This document shows positions 1 through 11,022 of a stretch of 64,000 bases of DNA, one piece after another (position 1 is the first letter of the stretch; each line of letters opens with the position of its first letter). The stretch is from the NCBI RefSeq assembly GCF_000017805.1, contig NC_009767.1, positions 1,178,001 through 1,242,000 on the forward strand, in the 5' to 3' direction. The notes below the pieces were generated by a model. The model did no database searches. It worked only from the letters and a program-made list of their open reading frames with translations, and was not told the origin of the DNA. Both the position numbers and the translations under genes were made by a program. This DNA comes from Roseiflexus castenholzii DSM 13941. GTDB lineage: Bacteria > Chloroflexota > Chloroflexia > Chloroflexales > Roseiflexaceae.

Positions 1-487
1 ACAAACCAACCCGTCCGATGACCTGCGGGATGGTCAATCCGAAACTGTGGCGGTAACGCTCGGTGTTTTCGACGATGGATTTGATGGTCGGGTTGGCGTA
101 GCTCAACCCGGAGTCGGCGTAAGCGGCGCGCGCGAGGCGCACAATACGGCGTGTGCTGATGCCTGCCGGGCAGGCGAGCGTGCAGCGTCCGCACGCGGTG
201 CATGCCCAGAAGTAGCGCATGTTCTCCTTCAGGTCGTCCACCGTTGGCGTGGGAACCAATCCGAGTGCTCCGCCGATCTGCCCTTCGAGCGTCATGTAGC
301 GCTGATAGACCTGGCGTATCAGCCCGGTTTTGTGGGTGGGATGCAGTTTTTCGTCGCCGGTGACCAGATACCACGCGCAGGCTTCACCGCACATCTTACA
401 GTCCATACACGCTTCAAGATTGACCACGTCCTCGGCAGTCATGTTCTTGCGCAGCGAGTCGACAAAGACGCGCATTTCCGCTTCCAT
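1..487 (-). CDS. Iron-sulfur (HdrD/GlcF-like) protein, 5' part, cut by window edge
   Basis: Reading leftward from ATG at 487, the visible 162 residues hold two cysteine clusters: C27, C30, C33, C37 (in ACMDCKMCGEAC) and C96, C99, C102, C106 (in ACTACGRCTLACP). This is the 4Fe-4S dicluster that starts heterodisulfide-reductase D, glycolate-oxidase F and succinate-dehydrogenase-like electron-transfer subunits. A GGGAGG ribosome-binding site lies 8 bases before the ATG and supports this start. The C-terminal CCG domains expected in this family would lie outside the window, so the electron partner cannot be named. Seen: cysteine spacing. Inferred: a soluble or membrane-associated redox subunit. 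Confidence 0.8.
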   Translation of the reverse strand, partial: MEAEMRVFVDSLRKNMTAEDVVNLEACMDCKMCGEACAWYLVTGDEKLHPTHKTGLIRQVYQRYMTLEGQIGGALGLVPTPTVDDLKENMRYFWACTACGRCTLACPAGISTRRIVRLARAAYADSGLSYANPTIKSIVENTERYRHSFGLTIPQVIGRVGL

Positions 488-985
488 ATGAGTGCCCTCC
501 CTCACGTATCATGTGGATAACGATGAATGAACCGGGAATGTGGACCAGAATGATAGACAATGCTTCAGTTGCGTGCAGTGGCGGTATCAGGCACGATGGC
601 TTCGATGGTTGCACCGGTGACAGGTCGCGAGCGACGAATAGTGAGCCTCACGTTCCGCGTCACAGTGCAGCGTTCACGCATGAACACACATAGTGCAGCA
701 ACACGGTGGATACCGGTCGGGCTGCCGGTACGCTCCCTCTCACGTATCCGTGGTGGAGGGCATCGGACGGGGCGCGGTTGCCGCATCGGAAATGATCACG
801 CGATCACAGCAGAACGTCGCTGCAATCTTCTCGTCATCGATATAGACTGGTCTCATAATCGAGATGTGCAGAGAAGGGGTGATCGTTGTGGTTGAGAGTG
901 TAGCAGAAGTCGGTGAGATGATGCGTGAAAAGATTGCTACAGAAAATTGTGGTTTGAGGGAGTTTAAACTTTTTGAGCATCCCGC
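488..985. other. Intergenic, no gene recognised
   Basis: About 500 bases between the iron-sulfur gene and a transposase remnant. Open frames here are short, lack ribosome-binding sites and resemble no family I recognise. The end nearest 985 could hold decayed transposase sequence, but I cannot align it by eye. Confidence 0.5.
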
Positions 986-1477
986 TTATTGCCGGCGACG
1001 CCTGCGGTGCAGGTGGCGCATCGAGCGGCGCGGACGGTAGCCAAGGGCGCGCAGGCGGGCAGCAATGGTCTGAATAGAGGGAAGGTCGTCGGGGTTGTAC
1101 CCCTTCTGCTCGATCAGGGCGCGGCGCACCTCTTCGATGCTCATGCATGGCGCGCTGGCGTCGCTGCGACATTCGGCGTGTTGGCGACGCCAGGCTTCCA
1201 CCAGATCGCGAATGTCATCCAGCAGATTGGGCAGGCGCGCTTCGACCGGCTTGCGCCCTCGCAGATGGGTGGCGTCAAGACAGGTCAGACCACTCTCCAG
1301 TTCGCGCATGCCTTTGCGGATAGTGGCGCGATTCCAGCCGAGTTCACGCTCGGCAAGACGCTGCCCGCCAGGACCCAACGCTCTGACCGTGCGCGCCATG
1401 AAGATCCGGCGCTCACTGCCTTTCAGCGATTGGGCGGTCTGGATTAACTCGGTTTTGATCTCATCGTTGAGGTCCAT
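986..1477 (-). pseudogene. Transposase remnant, N-terminal DNA-binding part (ISAzo13-like)
   Basis: A 163-residue frame from ATG at 1477. It has an N-terminal helix-turn-helix region (RELGWNRATIRKGMREL) and a second segment ending TIAARLRALGYRPRR. This resembles the DNA-binding front half of ISAzo13-type transposases, where a similar 'arrangement of HTH, then a TVARLLxxLGY-like segment' precedes the catalytic domain. No DDE domain follows: the frame ends in an arginine-rich run (RHLHRRRRRQ). No ribosome-binding site precedes the ATG and no terminal inverted repeats were found. It lies 28 bases beyond the stop of the GH3 gene, in the same direction. Family assignment is tentative; a small DNA-binding protein of its own is the alternative. 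Confidence 0.5.
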
Positions 1478-1505
1478 GGTTCGTGGGAGGGTTCGAGGTT
1501 CGCAT

Positions 1506-3878
1506 TCAACCTCCGCTGTCCATCACCGCCGCGTGGCAGAAATATGCTGCGCGCTGCGTTATCAGCCGCTTCGTGCCGGTCAAGCGAACCGATGTACATA
1601 ATGGCAGGTGCGCCGAAGAGTTGCCAACCATAATGTGCACCTCAACCGGCTCAACGACGAGGTGCATGGTCGTATCATAATACGCGAGCAGTTCGACAGG
1701 CAAGGTAAAGATCACGCGCTTTCGTTCGCCCGGTTGGAGATGCACACGCTTGAAGCCGCGCAGTTCTTTGACCGGTCGCGTGACGCTGGCGCCTTCGGTG
1801 CGTGTGTAGAGTTGCACCACCTCATCGCCGCTGCGCTCTCCTGTGTTGATCACGTCCACCGATGCCTGCACTTCGCCATCGGTCGTCACGTCAGGCGTGA
1901 CCGTCAGGTTTTCGAATGCGAACTGCGTGTAGCTCAGCCCAAAGCCGAACGGAAAGAGCGGTTGATTGCTCTCATCCATGTACGGTCCATAGAAGAACGA
2001 TCGCGCTCCAGAGGGGCGATGAGCGTAGAACAGCGGAACCTGTCCCACGTGACGCGGAAAGGTGATGGGTAACTTGCCGCCGGGATTGACGTCGCCAAAG
2101 AGCGCCTCTGCCAATGCCGGCGCTCCCTCCGCTCCTGGCAGCCAGGCTTCGACGACCGCAGGGGTCGCGTCGACAAGATGCGGAATCGCATAGGGGCGTC
2201 CGGTCACCAGCACCAGCACCACCGGCGTTCCCGTTGCCAGGATCGCTGCAACCAACTGTTGCTGCACACCGGGGAGGGTCAGGTGGGCACTGTCGCGGAA
2301 TTCGCCCGACGTGCACTCTGGCGTCAGACCGGCCTTATCGCCGACGACCACGATGGCAACCTCCGCTTTGCGCGCCGCCTCGATTGCTTCGGCAAAACCG
2401 TCGGTCGATGGCGAATTGACATCACATCCCCTGGCGTAGAGGACCTGCGTTGTCGGTGACACGGTGCGACGAATCGCTTCAACGATGGAGAGCATCGAAG
2501 AATCGTTCTCGATGAGCCGGATCGAATCCGGCAGCGGATGCTCAGAGAAACCCAGTTGACTCAGCGTGATCAGCGTCTCGATATGCGCTGGATAAGAATA
2601 GTCGCCCAGCAGGTTGCGCTTGCTGTCGGCGTTGGGACCGATGACGGCGATAGCGCTCAGGGTTTTGGGCAGCGGCAACCGATTGCCCTCGTTCTTGAGC
2701 AGCACAATCGACTTGCGCGCGATCTCGCGCGCCAGTTCACGCTGTGCTGGCGTGTCGAACACCGCAGGAACGGCGTCGGGATCCACGTAGGGGTTCTCGA
2801 ACAGCCCAAAAGCGAACTTCAAGGTCAGAATACGGCGCACCGAACGATCCACCCACTCCATCGGAATCTCACCCGCAGCAAGGGCGTCGAGCAGCGGTTG
2901 ACCGTAAGCCTCGACGTTTGGCAATTCAATATCCATTCCCGCTTCGAGCGCCAGTCGCGCGGCATGCGCCTTGTCACGCGCCAGTTTGTGATAGTTGCGC
3001 AACTGATCGATGGCCATATAGTCGGAAACGACCAACCCTTCAAATCCCCATTCATCGCGCAGAATGCCGGTCAGCAACCAGTGTGCGCCGCTGCACGGCT
3101 CGCCGTCGATTTCGTGGTAGGCGGGCATGATCGACGCCAACCGCGCGGCGCGTACTGCCGTCTCGAACGGCGCCAGATAGACTTCGCGCAATTCGCGCGT
3201 CGTGATATGCGCCGGCGCCCAGTTGAGTCCGCCTTCCGACGCGCTGTACCCTACGAAATGTTTGCCCGTCGCCATCACGCCCTCGGACCAGTCGGCGCCT
3301 TGTAGCCCGCGAATGTAGGCGGCGCCCATGACTGATGTCAGGTACGGGTCCTCGCCAAATGTCTCCTCGGTGCGTCCCCAGCGTGGATCGCGGGCGATGT
3401 CGAGCACCGGCGCCAGCCCATGATGCACGCCGACGGCGCGCATCTGCTGGCGAATAACGCGAGTCATTGCTTCGACCAGTTCCGGCTCCCAGGCGCTGGC
3501 AATGCCGATAATCTGCGGGAAATTAGTAGCGCCGTTGGCAAGGAAACCACTACAGCACTCATCATGGATCAGCGCCGGGATGCCAAGCCGTGTCTCCTCG
3601 ACCAGAAACTTCTGGATCTGATTCGCCAGTCTGGCTGTCTCGACCGGTCCCAGGCTGCTGCCGCCCGCGAGTCGCGTTACCTGTCCTAGGCCGTGCGCCA
3701 TGCGCTCCTGCGCCCATTGCCGGTTCAACCCGCGATCATCGGCAATCTCATAAATCCAGCGGCTACTCAGTTGGGCGACTTTCTCCTCGACGGTCATCCG
3801 ACCAAGCAGATCTTCGACACGCTGTTCGATGGGGAGACCGGCGTGTTGATACGGATACGTGGTAGTTGTGTCAGGCAT
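1506..3878 (-). CDS. Glycoside hydrolase family 3 beta-glycosidase
   Basis: 790 residues, the usual size for three-domain GH3 enzymes of the BglX/XylA type, which release glucose or xylose from the non-reducing ends of beta-linked oligosaccharides. An N-terminal TIM barrel carries the ATGKHFVGY motif and the catalytic nucleophile D286 in VVSDYMAIDQL. An alpha/beta sandwich (RKSIVLLKNEGNRLPLP onwards) and a C-terminal fibronectin-III-like domain (YTRTEGASVTRPVKELRGF) follow. The start at 3878 is preferred over GTG/ATG codons upstream because AAGGTGA lies just before it. No signal peptide is visible, so it probably acts in the cytoplasm. Its first 8 bases overlap the end of the upstream ATPase gene, so it is the last gene of the importer operon and should act on the imported sugar. 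Whether glucosidase or xylosidase cannot be decided by eye. Confidence 0.92.
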   Translation of the reverse strand: MPDTTTTYPYQHAGLPIEQRVEDLLGRMTVEEKVAQLSSRWIYEIADDRGLNRQWAQERMAHGLGQVTRLAGGSSLGPVETARLANQIQKFLVEETRLGIPALIHDECCSGFLANGATNFPQIIGIASAWEPELVEAMTRVIRQQMRAVGVHHGLAPVLDIARDPRWGRTEETFGEDPYLTSVMGAAYIRGLQGADWSEGVMATGKHFVGYSASEGGLNWAPAHITTRELREVYLAPFETAVRAARLASIMPAYHEIDGEPCSGAHWLLTGILRDEWGFEGLVVSDYMAIDQLRNYHKLARDKAHAARLALEAGMDIELPNVEAYGQPLLDALAAGEIPMEWVDRSVRRILTLKFAFGLFENPYVDPDAVPAVFDTPAQRELAREIARKSIVLLKNEGNRLPLPKTLSAIAVIGPNADSKRNLLGDYSYPAHIETLITLSQLGFSEHPLPDSIRLIENDSSMLSIVEAIRRTVSPTTQVLYARGCDVNSPSTDGFAEAIEAARKAEVAIVVVGDKAGLTPECTSGEFRDSAHLTLPGVQQQLVAAILATGTPVVLVLVTGRPYAIPHLVDATPAVVEAWLPGAEGAPALAEALFGDVNPGGKLPITFPRHVGQVPLFYAHRPSGARSFFYGPYMDESNQPLFPFGFGLSYTQFAFENLTVTPDVTTDGEVQASVDVINTGERSGDEVVQLYTRTEGASVTRPVKELRGFKRVHLQPGERKRVIFTLPVELLAYYDTTMHLVVEPVEVHIMVGNSSAHLPLCTSVRLTGTKRLITQRAAYFCHAAVMDSGG

Positions 3879-4878
3879 GATCAATATCACCTTGTGATGC
3901 AATCAGAACTTCGTCGTTGCGGGGTGCTTCTGCGTACAGATGACAGGCGACCTGCGCGCCATCGATCTCGAACAGTGGCGGCGTCACCCGACGACAGACA
4001 TCCATCGCATGGGGACAGCGACCGGCGAAACGGCATCCCTGACGCAAATACTCTTCCTGCTCGACATCGGAAAGGCGAATCACGCCCTGCCAGCGCCGTT
4101 GGGGATCCGCCTCCGGGATCGATGCGCGCAACAATTGCGTGTAAGGATGCTTTGGCGCCATCAACACCTGCTCGACCGTCCCTATTTCGACGATCTTGCC
4201 GCGAAACATAATGGCGATACGATCACACACATAGTATGCCGTCGCCAGATCGTGCGTAATGTAGAGGACGCTCACGCCAAATTCGTCGCGTAGTCGCTTG
4301 AAGAGGTTGACAATCGACATCCGCAGCGAGGCATCGACCATCGAAACCGGCTCATCAGCAATGATCAGTTTCGGGTCGGTCAGCAATGCGCGCGCAATCG
4401 AGATGCGCTGCAACTGACCGCCTGAGAATTCGCTGGGATATTTTCCCGCCAGATCGTCGTAGGTGAGGCCCACCAACCGCAGTTTGGCATCGATCCGCTC
4501 AATTGCCCCCTGCCTGCTCGTTGCCAGGCGGTAATTCTGGATCGTCTCGAAAAAGTAGCGTTCGACGGTGCGCAGCGGGTTGAAGGTCGCAAAGGGGTCC
4601 TGGAAAATCGCCTGGATGCCCTCGGTGAACCAGACCTTTTCGTTCTTGCCTTCGCGTCTGCCATTGTGAATAATCGCCCCAGATGTGGCGCGTTCAAACC
4701 CCATGATAATCCGCGCCGTTGTGGACTTGCCGCAACCGCTCTCGCCCGCCAGCGCGAAAATCTCTGCCGGTTTGATGAAGAACGAAACATCATCGACCGC
4801 CGTGATTTTCACCCGCGAGATAACGCTGCCGAGCGTAAATATTTTGGTCAGATTCTCAACTTCAAGCAGCTTTTCCAT
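3871..4878 (-). CDS. Oligopeptide/oligosaccharide ABC importer ATPase (OppF/DppF-like)
   Basis: 335 residues starting MEKLLEVENLTKIF. It has Walker A (GESGCGKSTTAR), the ABC signature (FSGGQLQRI), Walker B (LIIADEPVSMVDA) and the C-terminal cysteine-bearing oligo_HPY extension (CRFAGRCPHAMDVC) typical of the Opp/Dpp family, where it can hold an iron-sulfur cluster. It would pair with the neighbouring ATPase to power a family-5 importer. The open frame extends further upstream, but homology starts at this ATG, which follows GAGGGGAG; the start overlaps the preceding ATPase gene by 17 bases, indicating translational coupling. Together with the GH3 gene it suggests that the substrate is an oligosaccharide rather than a peptide. 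Confidence 0.92.
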   Translation of the reverse strand: MEKLLEVENLTKIFTLGSVISRVKITAVDDVSFFIKPAEIFALAGESGCGKSTTARIIMGFERATSGAIIHNGRREGKNEKVWFTEGIQAIFQDPFATFNPLRTVERYFFETIQNYRLATSRQGAIERIDAKLRLVGLTYDDLAGKYPSEFSGGQLQRISIARALLTDPKLIIADEPVSMVDASLRMSIVNLFKRLRDEFGVSVLYITHDLATAYYVCDRIAIMFRGKIVEIGTVEQVLMAPKHPYTQLLRASIPEADPQRRWQGVIRLSDVEQEEYLRQGCRFAGRCPHAMDVCRRVTPPLFEIDGAQVACHLYAEAPRNDEVLIASQGDIDHA

Positions 4879-5869
4879 AACTCCCCTCTTCGACCAACCA
4901 ACAGGCAACCCTGTGATCCGGCGCAACCGGTGTGAATCCCGGCATCTCGCGCTTGCAGATCTCCATCGCGTGAGGACAGCGGGGATGGAACGGACAGCCG
5001 GAGGGCGGATTGGCGAGTGAAGGCGGACTTCCCGGTACGCTCTCACGCGGCGTTTTGTCGCCAAACCTGGGCAATGAACTGATCAGATACTGTGTGTATG
5101 GATGGGTCGGCACGCTGAACATGCGTTCGGTTGGCGCTTCCTCGACGATCCTCCCGGCATACATGATGCCGATGCGGTCGGCAATATTGGCATGCACCCC
5201 CATATCGTGCGTTACCAGCACAATGGTATTTTTCAGCCTGGACTGCACATCCCTGAGCAATTGCACGACCCCGCGCTGCACGACAACATCGAGCGCCGTG
5301 GTTGGTTCATCGCCGATAATGATACGCGGCTTGAGCAACGTCGCAAGCGCAATCGTCACACGCTGCCGCATACCGCCCGACAGTTGATGCGGGTAGGCAT
5401 CGAGGATTTTCGGCGGCAATCCCAACTCGATCAGATGGTCTCTGGCGAGGATGAAGGCGTCGCTCTTCTGGTGAACGTCCAGATGACTTTCAATGAAGTC
5501 GCGGTACGTATCGCGAATGCGCGCGACCGGGTTGAGCACGCTCATCGACCCCTGTGGCACATACGCGATATACGTCATGCGCAGCCTGCGTTTCTCTTCC
5601 TGAGAAAGCGCCGCGACATCGATCTCGGCGCCATTGACGCGATAGCAAACCTTTCCGCCCATGATGCGCAATGGCGGCTCGACGGCAGCCGCAAGCGCCT
5701 TGAGCAACGTGGATTTACCGCAGCCGCTCTCGCCGGCGATGCCGTAGATCTCATTCTCCCGGATCGCCAGATCAACATCGTGGACCGCCTTGATGATTTT
5801 GGTTTTACCATAGATATCGAGCGCATAAAACGCCCGGAGCGCTTCTGCGCGCAGAATGGCATCGCCCAT
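4862..5869 (-). CDS. Oligopeptide/oligosaccharide ABC importer ATPase (OppD/DppD-like)
   Basis: 335 residues with Walker A (GESGCGKSTLLKAL), the Q-loop (YVPQGSMSVLNP), the signature LSGGMRQRV, Walker B (IIGDEPTTALDV) and H-loop (VLVTHDMG). A C-terminal CPFHPRCPHAMEIC segment is the oligo_HPY region of Opp/Dpp ATPases. It is the second nucleotide-binding subunit, the usual D partner in an OppD/OppF heterodimer on the inner face of the membrane. It starts 7 bases after the permease stop and overlaps the next ATPase gene by 17 bases, so it sits inside one operon. Confidence 0.92.
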   Translation of the reverse strand: MGDAILRAEALRAFYALDIYGKTKIIKAVHDVDLAIRENEIYGIAGESGCGKSTLLKALAAAVEPPLRIMGGKVCYRVNGAEIDVAALSQEEKRRLRMTYIAYVPQGSMSVLNPVARIRDTYRDFIESHLDVHQKSDAFILARDHLIELGLPPKILDAYPHQLSGGMRQRVTIALATLLKPRIIIGDEPTTALDVVVQRGVVQLLRDVQSRLKNTIVLVTHDMGVHANIADRIGIMYAGRIVEEAPTERMFSVPTHPYTQYLISSLPRFGDKTPRESVPGSPPSLANPPSGCPFHPRCPHAMEICKREMPGFTPVAPDHRVACWLVEEGSYGKAA

Positions 5870-5876
5870 GTGCGTA

Positions 5877-6728
5877 TCAGGCTCCTACGCGCTGCACGCG
5901 CGTGCGTGGATCGAGATATTCACTAATGCTGACCGATAGCCAGTAGAGAGCGATGAAGAGCAGCACCGACAGCAAGATCGGCGTCGTCACCCACCACCAG
6001 CGGCCCAACAGGATCGCCTGATAGTTGATAGCCCAGTAGAGCATCGTCCCCAACGTCGGGATGGACATATCGAGCAACCCCAGGATTGCCAGTGTGATCT
6101 CCAGCCCGATTGCCCATGCCATATTGTTGATCAGGGTTGAGAAGATCAGGGGTGTGGTGTACGGCATGTACTCATTGATCACCAGTTTGAGCGTTCCCGT
6201 GCCGGAAAGGATGGCGGTTTGCGTGAAATCACGCTCACGCAGGCTCAACATCTGAGAACGGATGAGACGTGCATCCCATGCCCAGCCAAAGAATGCCAGC
6301 AATAACCCCAGCGTCGCCAGGTTCAGGCTTGCGCGGATCAGCATCGCCATCATCACAATGATCAGGAAGAGGGGAATAACCAGGAGACTGTCGCTCACAA
6401 ACATGAGCGTCCGGTCCCACATGCCGCCCCGATACCCCGCCACCATCCCGATGGCGACGGCAATAATGCGCGAGACAACGCCGGCGATTACCGCAATGAT
6501 CAGCGAGTTGCGCACGGCGAAGGTCGCGTTCCAGAACACATCCTGACCATTGGAGTCGGTGCCCAGCCAGTGCTCTGCCGAGGGGCGCAGGTCGCGCGGC
6601 GCCTGCCCCCAGCGTGTCGGGTCGTATGGCGAGAAGAGCGAAAGCGCCGCAAAAGCGATCAGCAGACACAGCACCCAGAAGGCGATGGCAAAGCGATAAT
6701 CTCTGAGAAGATCGCGAAAGAGTTTCAC
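5877..6728 (-). CDS. ABC importer permease (OppC/DppC-like)
   Basis: 283 residues from a GTG start (MKLFRDLLRDYRF). The GTG is preceded by GGAGG about nine bases away. The chain has an N-terminal membrane helix (FWVLCLLIAFAALSLF), the periplasm-facing HWLGTDSNGQDVF motif that marks the OppC subfamily, and about five further helices with an EAA-like loop, here divergent (NNMAWAIGLEITLAILGLLDMS). It forms the transmembrane pore with the OppB-like protein encoded just upstream (13 bases between genes). Confidence 0.9.
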   Translation of the reverse strand: MKLFRDLLRDYRFAIAFWVLCLLIAFAALSLFSPYDPTRWGQAPRDLRPSAEHWLGTDSNGQDVFWNATFAVRNSLIIAVIAGVVSRIIAVAIGMVAGYRGGMWDRTLMFVSDSLLVIPLFLIIVMMAMLIRASLNLATLGLLLAFFGWAWDARLIRSQMLSLRERDFTQTAILSGTGTLKLVINEYMPYTTPLIFSTLINNMAWAIGLEITLAILGLLDMSIPTLGTMLYWAINYQAILLGRWWWVTTPILLSVLLFIALYWLSVSISEYLDPRTRVQRVGA

Positions 6729-6741
6729 CGGTCAGCGCCTC

Positions 6742-7746
6742 CTACCTATACCGGATCCGCGGGTCGAAGAACGGGTAGATCAGATCGACAATGAGAACAC
6801 TGGTCGTGATAGCGACAATCGAGAAGATGGTGATACCCATGATCAGATTGTAATCGCCGTTGACGATGGCATTGTAAAGCAGGGTGCCCAATCCGGGATA
6901 CGAATACACGATCTCGGTAATCAACGCCCCGCTGAAGATCAACCCCAGTGATAGCCCCAGCCCCGTGATCTGCGGCAACAGGGCGTTACGGATGACATAG
7001 CGCGAGACGATCCGGTGCTCTCGAACGCCGCTAAGTTTGGCGTAAGCGACGAAACTTTCCGCGTTGATGTTCTGCACCACCAGTTTCATCGTCTGAAACC
7101 AGACGGCGGCGCTCAGAATGAAGATCGAGAGCGCCGGCAGCACCGAATGCCAGAGTACGCTCTGGACGAAGGTCCATGTCCAGGATGGCCGCATCCCCAG
7201 CCTGGCGCCGCCTGAAACCGGGAACCAGCGCAGGAGATAGGCAAAGAGCAGCAGCAGCGCAAAAGCGAAGATGTAGTAGGGCAAGGGACGCACCACCATC
7301 GCAACCGTATCGAGCGCGCGCGACCAGCGCCGGTTCGCGTAATAGCCGGCGAATCCGCCGATCAGATTGCCAAGCGCCCACGACAAGAGGGTGGTTGTGA
7401 GCAACAACCCTGTGGTCCATGGCAAGGCTGTCATGATCAGGTCGAGCACCGGCGTTGGAAACTGAAAGAACGAAACTCCGAGATCGCCGCGGAAAAGCCG
7501 ACCCCAGAACGCCAGATACTGGTCGAACAGCGTTCCTTCCAGCCCATACATCTGCTGCAAGTCGGCGATGATCTTATCCATTGCTCCTGGTTCGAGGTAC
7601 GAGCCGCGTGCGCGCATCTCGGCGATCGTGCGCAGCACCGGATCATTCGGCAGCAGGCGCGGGATGAAAAAGACCGCCGTGATCCCCAGGAAAATGACCA
7701 GCACATACTGTATCAGGCGCGGGATCAGATACTGTTTCAGAAACAT
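6742..7746 (-). CDS. ABC importer permease (OppB/DppB-like)
   Basis: 334 residues. The N-terminus (LIPRLIQYVLVIFLGITAVFFIPRLLPNDP) is typical of OppB/DppB permeases, with the long periplasmic loop and LGVSFFQFPTPVLD segment before five to six membrane helices. The conserved late region (GALITEIVYSYPGLGTLLYNAI) is present. ATG at 7746 follows AAGGGGA. It is separated from the binding-protein gene by 140 bases containing a perfect hairpin, whereas the genes downstream are tightly packed. Confidence 0.9.
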   Translation of the reverse strand: MFLKQYLIPRLIQYVLVIFLGITAVFFIPRLLPNDPVLRTIAEMRARGSYLEPGAMDKIIADLQQMYGLEGTLFDQYLAFWGRLFRGDLGVSFFQFPTPVLDLIMTALPWTTGLLLTTTLLSWALGNLIGGFAGYYANRRWSRALDTVAMVVRPLPYYIFAFALLLLFAYLLRWFPVSGGARLGMRPSWTWTFVQSVLWHSVLPALSIFILSAAVWFQTMKLVVQNINAESFVAYAKLSGVREHRIVSRYVIRNALLPQITGLGLSLGLIFSGALITEIVYSYPGLGTLLYNAIVNGDYNLIMGITIFSIVAITTSVLIVDLIYPFFDPRIRYR

Positions 7747-7837
7747 GGCGTCGATCCCCTTGTCTCACCCACCTCCCAGGCGACGCGGCCCTCACACCCT
7801 TCTCTCTCCCAGGGCAGCGCGGCCCCGACACTGTTCC

Positions 7838-7872
7838 GTTGCACGTTCAACGCTCGACGTTGAACGTGCAAC
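7838..7872. repeat. Perfect inverted repeat between binding protein and permease genes
   Basis: Two 15-base arms (GTTGCACGTTCAACG and its exact complement) around a 5-base loop CTCGA. It stands just after the binding-protein stop on the minus strand, with no T-run, so it is a better candidate for mRNA 3'-end stabilisation or partial attenuation than for full termination. In sugar operons such a hairpin often lets the binding protein be made in excess of the membrane subunits; that is inference here. Related TTCAACG-type words occur in the 71-bp array near 47 kb. Confidence 0.75.
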
Positions 7873-7886
7873 CTCAACCTTCCTGC

Positions 7887-9866
<1,980 letters not shown>

Positions 9867-9901
9867 GTCGCACTCCTTTGTGTTTCAAAAATCGAACACC
9901 T

Positions 9902-10927
9902 CTAATCGTCCGATGTGATCGCGCGACACGACTGGCGCACGACCAGGCGCGTCGGCACCTTGTGAATGCGGGTTTCGCCGGGAAGTCCCTGGATGTGTTG
10001 GAGCAGGACCTCTGCCGCCAGAGCGCCCATCTTTTCGATGAACTGATCGACGGTGGTGAGCGGAGGATTGAGAAGCGCGCCGGCCGGAGTGTTGTCGAAA
10101 CCGATCACCGAGAGGTCGTCTGGAATGCGTAGCCCAATTTCTGCGGCTGCATCGTACACGCCAAGCGCGGTATCGTCGCTCGATGCCATGATTGCCGTCG
10201 GCGGGCGCGGTTGCGTCAGCAACCGGAGCGCGCCGGCAAACCCGTTTTCGCGGGTGTAGTCTCCTTCGACGATCAGCGCCGGATCGAGTGGAATGCCGGC
10301 CTCTGCGAGGGCGCTGCGATAGCCATCAAAACGGCGCACGGCGCTCTGCAAATCCATGCGTCCGGTGATGAACCCGATGCGGCGATGCCCCAATGCCAGC
10401 AGGTAACGCATCGCTTCGAGAACGCCTTGTCGGTTGGTGGAAATGACTGCCGGAAACTCGGTGTCCGCTTGATTCGGGTCGACCGCGACGACCGGGAAGG
10501 CGGTGCGATAGGTGGCGGATCGCGGCGTCACCACGATGATTCCGTCGGTGACGGCGCCGTTGAGTTGTGCCACCTGGCGCTGTTCCCACTGCGCCAGCGT
10601 CTCGGCAGTGCGCCGCGCGCTGGCGTAAGCGAGCAGATCGTAGTCGTGCGCCGCTGCGACCTGGTTGATCCCTTTGATGACCATCGAGATGAAGGGATGC
10701 CACATATCCTGCACGATGACGCCGATGACGTGGGTTGCCCGGCTGCGCAGGCTGCGCGCCGCCAGGCTGGAGGCGTAGCCAAGCTCCTCGATCACGCGCC
10801 GAACGGCGGCGGCAGTCTCTGGCGCCACATCGTCCTTGCCGTTCAGGACGCGCGAGACCGTCGAGACCGATACGCCTGCGGCGCGCGCAACATCGCGGAT
10901 TGTGACACCGGTGTGCGTTTCGTGCAT
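9902..10927 (-). CDS. LacI-family sugar-responsive repressor
   Basis: 341 residues. The N-terminal helix-turn-helix (VTIRDVARAAGVSVSTVSRV, about residues 8-27) and hinge helix (SLAARSLRSR) are classic LacI/GalR, and a periplasmic-binding-protein-like sensor domain fills the rest (HVIGVIVQDMWHPF; SDDTALGVYDAAAEIGLRIPDDLSVIGFD). It is the first gene of the minus-strand operon; only 35 bases separate its stop from the binding-protein start, so it probably controls the importer and itself from the operator at 10955-10994. The inducer is likely the imported sugar or its product; it cannot be named from sequence. Confidence 0.93.
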   Translation of the reverse strand: MHETHTGVTIRDVARAAGVSVSTVSRVLNGKDDVAPETAAAVRRVIEELGYASSLAARSLRSRATHVIGVIVQDMWHPFISMVIKGINQVAAAHDYDLLAYASARRTAETLAQWEQRQVAQLNGAVTDGIIVVTPRSATYRTAFPVVAVDPNQADTEFPAVISTNRQGVLEAMRYLLALGHRRIGFITGRMDLQSAVRRFDGYRSALAEAGIPLDPALIVEGDYTRENGFAGALRLLTQPRPPTAIMASSDDTALGVYDAAAEIGLRIPDDLSVIGFDNTPAGALLNPPLTTVDQFIEKMGALAAEVLLQHIQGLPGETRIHKVPTRLVVRQSCRAITSDD

Positions 10928-10954
10928 GGACGTGTGTGAGGGGATTCAACATCT

Positions 10955-10994
10955 TCGGTAACGATACCGGCATCCTTACCGGTATCGTTACCGA
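10955..10994. promoter_or_regulatory. Paired LacI-type operator in front of lacI
   Basis: Two 16-base arms, TCGGTAACGATACCGG and its exact complement, are separated by CATCCTTA. Each arm contains a near-palindrome centred on CG (GGTAACGATACC / GGTATCGTTACC), the hallmark of LacI/GalR operators; the two centres are 24 bases apart. The site lies between the promoter -10 box and the lacI start, the right place for repression by the adjacent gene product. Confidence 0.8.
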
Positions 10995-11022
10995 TCCTAG
11001 CAAAAAATTGATAAAATGTCAA
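10994..11022 (-). promoter_or_regulatory. Sigma-70-type promoter of the importer operon
   Basis: On the minus strand TTGACA (11022-11017) and TAGGAT (10999-10994) are separated by exactly 17 bases in an AT-rich stretch that stands out from the GC-rich surroundings. The operator pair begins at the -10 box, so bound repressor would cover the start site. Confidence 0.75.
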
